Source of the DNA: Bdellovibrionaceae bacterium UBA2316
GTDB lineage: Bacteria; Bdellovibrionota; Bdellovibrionia; Bdellovibrionales; Bdellovibrionaceae
Length of the DNA stretch: 39,527 nt
Reading direction: 5' to 3'
NCBI GenBank assembly: GCA_002345205.1
Contig: DDVI01000104.1
Location: 1 to 39,527, forward strand
Shown: positions 30,806 through 37,985 of the stretch, piece by piece
Layout: every line of letters begins with the position of its first letter
Position numbering within the stretch: position 1 is the first letter of the stretch
Made by a program: the position numbers and the translations under genes
The notes under the pieces: model-generated
Told to the model about the DNA's origin: nothing
The model's input: only the letters and a program-made list of their open reading frames with translations
The model's database searches: none

Positions 30806-32011
30806 ATGCAGCATTTTAAAGTTTTAGTCTTGGGATCTGGTTCTGGGGGATTATCAGTCACTTCAAAATTGTTAGAATATTTGTCTCCAGTACATGTAGC
30901 GATTGTCGATCCATCACCGTATCATTTCTATCAGCCTTTTTGGACTCTAGTGGGGGGCGGCGTTGGAACTAAAGAAGAAACCAGGAAAGAAACTAAAGAT
31001 CTGATTCCAGAGGGTGTTACTTGGCTTAAGGTTGCCGTTTCAAAAGTTCATCCCGAGAAAAAAACTGTGACTCTGGTGAATGATCAGGTGGTGACTTATG
31101 ATTTCTTAGTTGTGGCCACAGGATTAAAACTAAATTGGGAAAAAATTGAAGGTCTCGAAGGTAATTTAGGAAAAAATGGAGTCTGTTCAATTTATGAATA
31201 CGATCAAGTTGATTACGTTAAGGAATGCATTCGTAATTTAAAGTCTGGCGTTGCCTTGTTCATCATGCCGCCGACACCTATCAAGTGCGCGGGCGCTCCT
31301 CAAAAAATTATGTATTTGGCAGATTCTAGTTTCCGTCAAAACGGTGTGCGTGATAAAATTCATGTGCATTTTGCGACTGCGGGTAAAGCTATCTTTGGTG
31401 TCCCGGAATTTGCAAAAGCTCTCGATAAAGTCGTAAAAGCTAAAAATATTCAGACTCACTTCATGCATAAACTGGTTGGTGTCGATGCGGCCAAGAAAAC
31501 GGCCTTCTTCGATGTTACAGATGCTGAAGGCAAAGTAAGTAAGAAAACAATTCAATATGATATGCTTCATGTGGTTCCGTCTATGTCGGCTCATAGTTAT
31601 GTGGCTGAATCGGGGCTGGCATTTGAAGATGGCGATCAAAAAGGTTGGCTAGCCGTTAACAAATTTACTCTGCAACATATAAAATATCATACGGTTTTCG
31701 GTGTGGGCGATGTAACGGGTATTCCAAATTCTAAAACAGGGGCTGCCATTCGGAAACAGTACCCAGTGGTCGTAAAAAATATAATTTCGGCAATGAACGG
31801 AATGAAACTTGATGATCATTATGATGGTTATTCATCATGTCCGCTTGTCATAGATTACGGTAAAGTTATTTTAGCAGAATTTGGTTATGATAATAAATTG
31901 ATGCCTTCATTCCCATTTGATCAGACGGTTCCAAGGTCATCTATGTGGATATTAAAACGCTGGTTACTGCCGGTCATGTACTGGTACGGAATGATTAAGG
32001 GGCGCTTTTAG
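30806..32011 (+). CDS. sqr: Type II sulfide:quinone oxidoreductase
   Basis: An FAD flavoprotein of 401 residues that oxidises sulfide to sulfane sulfur and reduces the quinone pool at the cytoplasmic membrane. The FAD motif is VLVLGSGSGGLSV. The two redox cysteines of the human SQOR type are present: Cys161 in PTPIKCAGAPQKIMYLAD and Cys345 in YDGYSSCPLV. Further matches to the mitochondrial/type II group are KAIFGVPEFAKAL, YDMLHVVPSMS, VFGVGDVTGIPNSKTGAA and SFPFDQ. The C-terminus carries aromatic membrane-binding residues. A strong AGGGGA site precedes the ATG. It is a single gene with its own regulated-looking leader; detoxification of sulfide or energy gain is the likely role. No persulfide dioxygenase adjoins it. 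Confidence 0.95.
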   Translation: MQHFKVLVLGSGSGGLSVTSKLLEYLSPVHVAIVDPSPYHFYQPFWTLVGGGVGTKEETRKETKDLIPEGVTWLKVAVSKVHPEKKTVTLVNDQVVTYDFLVVATGLKLNWEKIEGLEGNLGKNGVCSIYEYDQVDYVKECIRNLKSGVALFIMPPTPIKCAGAPQKIMYLADSSFRQNGVRDKIHVHFATAGKAIFGVPEFAKALDKVVKAKNIQTHFMHKLVGVDAAKKTAFFDVTDAEGKVSKKTIQYDMLHVVPSMSAHSYVAESGLAFEDGDQKGWLAVNKFTLQHIKYHTVFGVGDVTGIPNSKTGAAIRKQYPVVVKNIISAMNGMKLDDHYDGYSSCPLVIDYGKVILAEFGYDNKLMPSFPFDQTVPRSSMWILKRWLLPVMYWYGMIKGRF

Positions 32012-32058
32012 TCCTACTGTTTTTGTTGAGTGTTTAGTTTATAGACGTTCTAACCTAT

Positions 32059-32064
32059 TATAAT
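32059..32064 (+). promoter_or_regulatory. Candidate -10 element for the phosphatase-fold gene
   Basis: TATAAT, 34 bases before the chosen start codon at 32098. The -35 position (GTTTAT at 16-base spacing) is poor, so this rests on the -10 match alone. Confidence 0.3.
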
Positions 32065-32097
32065 CGCACTAGAGTTGGCACTCATTTGCATATCACG

Positions 32098-33258
32098 ATG
32101 CCTATGAGAATAAAAGTTGGAATAGCCGTCATTATAGGTCTTGTATCTATTTCGACATATAGTCGCACATTCATCCCCGCATGTATAAATACTTACATAA
32201 CTTCGGGTAAATACGGGGAACGCTTTTTTCTTGATTCCACTAATAAAAATTCTGGCATAGAAAATCCAAAACAGCTGCGTGTAATGAGTCAAAATTTCGA
32301 AAATTTGGGCGAGTTTAAAGAGAAAACACGTATCAAGCAAATGGTAGACGGAGTTCTGAGGCAGGTAAAATTAGAAAAAACTATCGTAAAGTCCCATGGC
32401 CAAAATCTAAGAATGGCTGCGCGAATTAATAAACAAGATCCAGACGTAATTATTGGAATGGAAGTTAAAGATCTAGAGGCCGCGCAGAAGTTTTCTGTTG
32501 AATATTTGGAAGATAAATATCAAGCGATTTTAATTGAGGGCAATGATAGCCGTGGAATTGATGTGTGTTACTTTGTGAAGCGAACGTTGAATTTAGATTT
32601 TGAAGTCGAAAGTCATAAAAATTATTCACTCACTAATCTTCCTAATGATCCAGTATTTTCTCGAGATTTTCCTGTGCTTTATGTTCGCCCAGCAGGAGCC
32701 ACCAGAAATTCACAGCCAGTCATGGCTATATTTGCAAGTCATTTAAAATCAAAACTGGGTGATTCAGACGGTAATGATAAGTCTTTTGTTAAACGCTCCG
32801 AGCAAGTTAATGCGAGTATTGCAATTATGGGAGAAATAGAGAAAAAGTATCCGGGAATTCCGATGGTTATGGGCGGCGATTTCAACAATGATATTCGTGT
32901 CGCGCCAGAATTTTTGCCATTTTACAAAGCTGGTTTAGTAGACTCATTAGACTTCGACAGAAATCCTATTCCTAAAGATTTTCGAAATACTCAATATTTT
33001 TTTAAACGCGATGATTCTACCCCAGACGATAAGTTTGATTCCTATTTAATTTCTAATCAATTAGACGCGATGTTTGTGAATCCGGAGTTTGGGAAATATA
33101 TAGTGTTGTCGGGTATTCAACGTGATCTGCGCCCAGATGGAACACCATCTGTAGATCCTAAAACACCGGAGGCCGTAAACATGCGAGCTTCCGATCACGA
33201 CGGTCTGTACCTAATTATAGATTTTGCAGCGATGCTGCAAAATCTAACTCGCCAATAG
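32098..33258 (+). CDS. Endonuclease/exonuclease/phosphatase-family protein, exported
   Basis: A 386-residue EEP-superfamily protein (DNase I, sphingomyelinase and phosphatase fold). The N-terminus has an uncleaved or cleaved signal segment (GIAVIIGLVSIST). Catalytic blocks are in order: VMSQNFENL (metal-ligand Asn), DVIIGMEV (Glu), IFASHLKSK (catalytic His), MGGDFNND (Asp and Asn) and the terminal ASDHDGLYL (Asp-His). All key residues are present, so it should be an active Mg-dependent phosphoesterase in the periplasm or outside: a nuclease, lipid phosphodiesterase or phosphatase. The substrate is not deducible. No clear ribosome binding site precedes the ATG at 32098 or the one at 32104; a TTG at 32086 is less likely. 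Confidence 0.85.
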   Translation: MPMRIKVGIAVIIGLVSISTYSRTFIPACINTYITSGKYGERFFLDSTNKNSGIENPKQLRVMSQNFENLGEFKEKTRIKQMVDGVLRQVKLEKTIVKSHGQNLRMAARINKQDPDVIIGMEVKDLEAAQKFSVEYLEDKYQAILIEGNDSRGIDVCYFVKRTLNLDFEVESHKNYSLTNLPNDPVFSRDFPVLYVRPAGATRNSQPVMAIFASHLKSKLGDSDGNDKSFVKRSEQVNASIAIMGEIEKKYPGIPMVMGGDFNNDIRVAPEFLPFYKAGLVDSLDFDRNPIPKDFRNTQYFFKRDDSTPDDKFDSYLISNQLDAMFVNPEFGKYIVLSGIQRDLRPDGTPSVDPKTPEAVNMRASDHDGLYLIIDFAAMLQNLTRQ

Positions 33259-33267
33259 CTGAGTATT

Positions 33268-34125
33268 TTAATCTTTTAGAATAAAATCTTTTACCGCATT
33301 TACGACAGTTGGGTCTTTTAAAATTCTTCGATGCCCAAGTTCTTTAGTCATCATCAAATGGATTGCGGGCCAATTCTTTTTTATGTCTTCAGCTGCGCGA
33401 AATGGAACTTCTTTATCGCCATGATCGTGGACGACCATTCCAGGAATTGACAGACTATTTCCGATGACACCCACATTCATTTTTGATACAGGTAGTTTTA
33501 CTAAGTCTGTGAGTTCATCTAAAAAATACTGTCGAGAGCGGGCACTAATTTTAATGGCCTTCAAATAGTTTTCAACGACCAGTTCGTAGCGGGAAGGACC
33601 GGCAACCAAAATTAATTTTTCAACATTAAGCCCTCGGGAGGCGGCTAAAACTGAACAACCGGCCCCAAACGAATGCGCAATGATAGCTTTGTACGGTCCC
33701 AGGGTTTTTTGAATATCAATTAGAAATTGTGAGTATTCACCAACATGAGTGAATTTTCCTACTGAGTCGCCGTGGGCTGGTCCATCTACCGCGACAACTC
33801 GAAAACCGCTGCGTACGAGCGGGTCGGCAAATGCCGCCATTTGGGTACCTCGGCCGCTCCAGCCATGCACTAGAATGACGAGTGGATTGTTTGATTCTCC
33901 CCATTCAAACGCTGCAATTCGATCATCAAGAGTGTATTTTTTTGCTGAGTTAAAATAATTGATTTCTGAAATAGGTCTCTGAATTCTTTCCGGAGTAAGA
34001 AATAGTTGCCGGGCCCATTTCGAAGTCATCTTAGGAAAAAGAAAAGATGTATATTGCCAGCTCGATATCCACAGCTTTTGAAAGCGAGAGAGGTTCATTG
34101 CTAAAATATAACTAAATAATCTCAT
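33268..34125 (-). CDS. Alpha/beta-hydrolase fold protein
   Basis: A 285-residue alpha/beta hydrolase. The oxyanion segment is ILVHGWSGRGTQ, the nucleophile Ser152 lies in AHSFGAG (Ala in place of the first Gly of GxSxG), and the acid and base candidates are Asp237 in HDHGDKEVP and His265 in LGHRR. This is the complete triad of an esterase or lipase-like enzyme. No signal peptide is clear, although the N-terminal 30 residues are amphipathic and aromatic. Likely role is hydrolysis of an ester or similar small substrate in the cytoplasm. It converges with the preceding gene nine bases away and is divergent from the SleB-like gene. Confidence 0.85.
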   Translation of the reverse strand: MRLFSYILAMNLSRFQKLWISSWQYTSFLFPKMTSKWARQLFLTPERIQRPISEINYFNSAKKYTLDDRIAAFEWGESNNPLVILVHGWSGRGTQMAAFADPLVRSGFRVVAVDGPAHGDSVGKFTHVGEYSQFLIDIQKTLGPYKAIIAHSFGAGCSVLAASRGLNVEKLILVAGPSRYELVVENYLKAIKISARSRQYFLDELTDLVKLPVSKMNVGVIGNSLSIPGMVVHDHGDKEVPFRAAEDIKKNWPAIHLMMTKELGHRRILKDPTVVNAVKDFILKD

Positions 34126-34132
34126 TCAGACA

Positions 34133-34186
34133 TTAAGATTCTAACTTTCTCAAAATACTACAGGACTTGCTGTCAAGGAATCTTAA
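34133..34186 (+). promoter_or_regulatory. Inverted repeat enclosing the SleB-like gene's ribosome binding site
   Basis: TTAAGATTC (34133-34141) and GAATCTTAA (34178-34186) are perfect inverted copies; the second abuts the GTG start at 34187 and overlaps the AAGGA ribosome binding site. Inside the loop, CTTG (34166-34169) and CAAG (34174-34177) form a second small stem that covers the other half of the site. If folded, the leader would hide the start. The arms resemble the TTAGGATTC/GAATCCTAA repeat before the TonB locus. Confidence 0.45.
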
Positions 34187-34948
34187 GTGAACATGAATTT
34201 AGGTGTAGAAAAATCTGCTAAACTTCTAAATGAAGTTGTTGGCTTCTGTGCGGTGACACCGCCGACAAAGTTACCATCCCCTATTCCAGAAGGTAACGTC
34301 TACGATAAATTAGTCTATTCGAAGCTGAAAAAAAAACCGGTTCCTCGTATCAAGAAAGAAAATAAAGAATACATGACTCAAGACGATCTTGTTAATATCG
34401 ATTCTCTGGCGCGAACGTTATACGGGGAGATGGCTAAGTGTTATCGCTATGGACTTGAGTATCCAATGACCGTGGCTAAGATTATTACCAATCGTACTAA
34501 TGATCCGGGTGGGCATCGTACTTTCATCCAAGGACAACATTACCCTGGTAAGCCGACTGCGGCCAAAGTCGCAACGACGGGAAATCAGTTTTCGATGTGG
34601 CTTAGAAATGCTGGCGGTCCTTTACATCATGGATTGTGTCCACCTCGTGAATTAGGAAAACCATTTTATCGAAGTAAATCCGCGTCCAAATTTGAAAATG
34701 ATATTTGGATAAATACGATGAGGATAGCCACCGAGGCCGTTCTTTACCCAGAACAATTTGCAAAGCGAACAGCGGATATTAAGGGTAAACATTATACATC
34801 TAACTTAGCCAAAGATCGTTTTACAAATCGTCTTTCTAGGGGCGCCAAGTTCATTGAAAAAATGAATCAGGTATTTCCAAAAACCGAAGGGCGAACGGTG
34901 AATTACAATCGCTGTCTAGAAGCTTGGGTTGAAAAACCAAAAAAATAG
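34187..34948 (+). CDS. SleB-like (Hydrolase_2) cell-wall hydrolase domain protein
   Basis: A 253-residue protein whose central part resembles the SleB/Hydrolase_2 lysozyme-like fold. LARTLYGEMAKC carries the catalytic-type Glu81, VAKIITNRTNDP (about 96-107) matches the second block, and NQFSMWL (133-139) the QFS block. Such enzymes cleave the glycan of peptidoglycan. Unlike most, there is no signal peptide and the first 70 residues are basic and proline-containing. It is thus either cytoplasmic until lysis, exported by another route, or not a wall enzyme. The GTG start is supported by AAGGA eight bases upstream; the ATG two codons later is the alternative. The leader is structured. Confidence 0.65.
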   Translation: MNMNLGVEKSAKLLNEVVGFCAVTPPTKLPSPIPEGNVYDKLVYSKLKKKPVPRIKKENKEYMTQDDLVNIDSLARTLYGEMAKCYRYGLEYPMTVAKIITNRTNDPGGHRTFIQGQHYPGKPTAAKVATTGNQFSMWLRNAGGPLHHGLCPPRELGKPFYRSKSASKFENDIWINTMRIATEAVLYPEQFAKRTADIKGKHYTSNLAKDRFTNRLSRGAKFIEKMNQVFPKTEGRTVNYNRCLEAWVEKPKK

Positions 34949-35029
34949 TAGAACAACCCACTGAGTTTTTAAACTAGATCGCTTGCGACCTTGCCGAACC
35001 AATGAGATAAATAGGCTAGCGGGGGGCGC

Positions 35030-36697
35030 ATGAGTTTTTCTATTTTAGCCATTTTGTTTTTGGCTTTAATCACTACATTTTATTTTGTATATGGTCGCTG
35101 GTTATCAAAACTATTAAAACTCGATATCCATGCAAAGACTCCGGCGCATGAAAAACGGGATGGCATTGATTACGAACCCGCGACTCCCTTTTATTTGTTT
35201 GCTCAGCATTTTTCTGCGATCGCGGCGGCGGGGCCTATCGCAGGACCGATCTTAGCGGTGCAAATGTATGGTTGGGTTCCGGCCGTGTTGTGGATCTCTT
35301 TGGGGGTAGTTTTAATTGGTGCGGTCCATGATTTTACCAGCTTAGCGGTTTCGGTTAAACATGGTGGCGCGAGCATCGCGCAAATTGCAAAAGATAATTT
35401 AGGTCCGAAATCGGGCTTCGCAATAATGATTTTTATTTGGCTTGCACTTGTCTATATCATCGTTGCTTTTTCTGATATTACGGTGGGCAGTTTTATTTCT
35501 GGTACTGAAGAACTCATGGCGGGTGGACAGCAAACATTTAAACCGGGTGGTGCTGTGGCCTCGGCTAGCGTGTTTTATCTTTTACTCTCTATCATCCTCG
35601 GTTTGCTGAATAAAAAGTTTAAAACTCCGGATTGGGTAGCGATGGTTGTGTTTGTCCCTCTAGCTATCGGTTGTGCTTGGTTAGGTACCTATACGTCAGA
35701 TTGGTTTGATCTGGGGTATAAAACATGGGCATTGATAATCATATTATACTGTGGAATTTCATCCGTGTTGCCCGTGTGGTTTTTACTTCAGCCGCGTGGA
35801 TTTTTGGGGGGATTTCTTTTATACATAGTTCTTATTTTAGGTGTGATCGGAATATTTTTTGGAGACTATTCCATTCAACAGCCGGCCTTCAAAGAAGCGG
35901 CCGCCGGAGCGTCAGGATCTATGTTTCCATTTTTATTTGTAACGATTGCATGCGGTGCGTGTTCGGGATTTCATGGCATTGTATGCTCAGGAACGACGTC
36001 GAAACAAATCGATAAAGAAACGCACTGTCATCCAATTGGATATGGCGCCATGTTGGCAGAAGGGTTCGTAGCTTTAATTGCGGTCGTTATAGTCATGATG
36101 ATGAGTCAGGAAAGTACGGCCGGATTAAAACCTGGAGTTATTTATGGTCGTGGCATCGGTGAATTTCTTACGCTGCTTATCGGTGCAGAAAATAAAACAT
36201 TTGCGATTACGTTTGGTGCGATGGTGTTTTCAACGTTCGTATTCGATACCTTAGATGTGGCCACTCGTCTAGCGCGCTATTTGATTCAAGAACTTACAGG
36301 CTGGAAAGGCTTTATGGGGTACGGAGTCGGAACCGTGATTACGTGCTTGATGGCATTAGCATTCTTGATGCAAATGAAAGAAGGATCGTGGGCTGCTTTC
36401 TGGACATTGTTTGGTGCCAGCAATCAGTTGTTAGCCGCTTTAACTTTATTATCGATTACATTTTGGCTTCGCAAATCGAAGCGTCCGATTCTTTTTACAC
36501 TGATCCCAATGTTTTTTGTATTAGTGATCACAATGTGGGCATTAGGACTGATTGCAATTACTAATTGGCAAAAGGCGCAAGGATTTGATTTTGCCATGAT
36601 GAATTCCTTAGGTTCAAGTGCACTTGTGATCCTTGCTATCTATATTTGTATTCAGGCCTTGTTTAAGGTTCTTCTTGAAAAAAGGGTGAGTGCGTAG
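35030..36697 (+). CDS. cstA: CstA-family peptide/pyruvate transporter
   Basis: A 555-residue carbon-starvation protein A family transporter with more than a dozen membrane helices. Family signatures are PFYLFAQHFSAIAAAGPIAGPI, GAVHDFTSLAVSVKHGG, GACSGFHGIVCSGTTSKQI and FVFDTLDVATRLARYL. E. coli CstA has about 700 residues, so this is the shorter form. CstA-type proteins import peptides or pyruvate and are induced on carbon starvation. A G-rich ribosome binding site (GGGGGG) precedes the ATG. The stop lies just before or within the start of the next gene, so cstA and the NADH dehydrogenase are cotranscribed. Confidence 0.94.
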   Translation: MSFSILAILFLALITTFYFVYGRWLSKLLKLDIHAKTPAHEKRDGIDYEPATPFYLFAQHFSAIAAAGPIAGPILAVQMYGWVPAVLWISLGVVLIGAVHDFTSLAVSVKHGGASIAQIAKDNLGPKSGFAIMIFIWLALVYIIVAFSDITVGSFISGTEELMAGGQQTFKPGGAVASASVFYLLLSIILGLLNKKFKTPDWVAMVVFVPLAIGCAWLGTYTSDWFDLGYKTWALIIILYCGISSVLPVWFLLQPRGFLGGFLLYIVLILGVIGIFFGDYSIQQPAFKEAAAGASGSMFPFLFVTIACGACSGFHGIVCSGTTSKQIDKETHCHPIGYGAMLAEGFVALIAVVIVMMMSQESTAGLKPGVIYGRGIGEFLTLLIGAENKTFAITFGAMVFSTFVFDTLDVATRLARYLIQELTGWKGFMGYGVGTVITCLMALAFLMQMKEGSWAAFWTLFGASNQLLAALTLLSITFWLRKSKRPILFTLIPMFFVLVITMWALGLIAITNWQKAQGFDFAMMNSLGSSALVILAIYICIQALFKVLLEKRVSA

Positions 36698-36701
36698 TCG
36701 T

Positions 36702-37985
36702 ATGAGATTAGTTCATCCGAAAAAACAGCAAGGTAAAAAAATTGTCGTAATCGTCGGGGCCGGGTTTGCAGGACTAAATGCTGCTAAAGCATTGTCAACG
36801 TATCCTGAATTATACGTAATTTTGTTAGACCAGAAGAACCATCACCTATTCCAGCCGTTATTATATCAAGTAGCAACGGCGGGTTTAAATCCAGGCGACA
36901 TCGCCGTTCCCATTCGAAGTCAGTTTTCGGGAAATGATAATGTTGAAGTTCACTTAGGAAAAATCACCAAAGTAAATTTAGAAACTCAAGATATTGAAGG
37001 AATTCTAGAAGACCGACAAGTTCCTTACGACTATTTGATTTTAGCGTGCGGAGCACGCGATAACTATTTTGCACACCCCGAGTGGGAACAGTATGCACCG
37101 GGCTTAAAATCCTTAGGGCAAGCAACTGAGATCCGTCGACGTATTCTATCGGCATTTGAAGAAGCCGAAAATGAACTAAATTATGAAAACTTTCAGCCGC
37201 TGTTGACGTTTATCGTTGTGGGTGGTGGTCCTACGGGTGTTGAACTTGCGGGGGCCATAGCGGATATTTCTAAAACTGTTTTGATCCGCGACTTCCGTCG
37301 TATTAATCCATCCCAAGCGAAAATAATTTTAGTTGAAGCCGGGTCACGCATTTTGGGCGCTTTCTCAGAAGATATCTCTGCAAAGGCTAAACGTGATCTT
37401 GAGGCCCTCGGGGTTGAAGTCAGAACGGGTACTCGCGTAGAAGATATTAATAAAGCCGGAGTCACGATAAACAAAGAATTGATACCTTCAAAAAATATTT
37501 TCTGGGCAGCGGGAGTTCAATCGGCACGTTTGGAATTTTCTAAAACAGTTGAACTGGACAAGGGCGGCCGAGTAAAAGTCATGAAAGATTTGTCGGTGCC
37601 CGGATTTAGAGATGTTTTTGTGATCGGTGATATGGCGGCGGTTGAAATGGGTGACGGCAAGTACGTCCCTGGGTTGGCTCCTGCGGCCATCCAACAAGGA
37701 AAATTCATCGCAAAGGTAATTAGGGCAGACTTTCAGAAACGATCTCGGCCTGAGTTTAAATATTTAGATAAAGGAATAATGGCCACGATTGGAAAAAATA
37801 AAGCCGTTCTTGAAGCTAATGGTCTAAAGATGACCGGCTACTTGGCTTGGTTAGCTTGGCTGTTCATTCACGTTTTCTATTTAGTGGGATTCAAAAACCG
37901 TATTGCCGTAATGTTGTATTGGGCGTGGAGCTATATTTTTTCAAAACGTGGTGCCCGCTTAATTATAGAGAAAGATAATTACTAG
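36702..37985 (+). CDS. ndh: Type II NADH:quinone oxidoreductase
   Basis: A non-proton-pumping NADH dehydrogenase of 427 residues. It has the FAD motif VVIVGAGFAGLNAAKAL, the LFQPLLYQVATAGLNPGDIA segment, the NADH motif VVGGGPTGVELAGAI, and the second flavin block DVFVIGDMAAV followed by LAPAAIQQGK. The C-terminus is the aromatic and hydrophobic membrane anchor typical of the family (LAWLAWLFIHVFYLVGFKNR). It feeds electrons into the quinone pool. The ATG at 36702 is five bases after the cstA stop; an in-frame GTG at 36690 overlapping cstA would add four residues and cannot be excluded. Its TAG stop overlaps that of the convergent gene in a shared CTAG. Confidence 0.95.
   Translation: MRLVHPKKQQGKKIVVIVGAGFAGLNAAKALSTYPELYVILLDQKNHHLFQPLLYQVATAGLNPGDIAVPIRSQFSGNDNVEVHLGKITKVNLETQDIEGILEDRQVPYDYLILACGARDNYFAHPEWEQYAPGLKSLGQATEIRRRILSAFEEAENELNYENFQPLLTFIVVGGGPTGVELAGAIADISKTVLIRDFRRINPSQAKIILVEAGSRILGAFSEDISAKAKRDLEALGVEVRTGTRVEDINKAGVTINKELIPSKNIFWAAGVQSARLEFSKTVELDKGGRVKVMKDLSVPGFRDVFVIGDMAAVEMGDGKYVPGLAPAAIQQGKFIAKVIRADFQKRSRPEFKYLDKGIMATIGKNKAVLEANGLKMTGYLAWLAWLFIHVFYLVGFKNRIAVMLYWAWSYIFSKRGARLIIEKDNY

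Noticed and set aside
33265..33287. ATTTTA / TAAAAT repeat between the convergent phosphatase-fold and hydrolase genes.
   Set aside because: Pure A/T six-base arms with an 11-base loop would be unstable, and part of it is coding.
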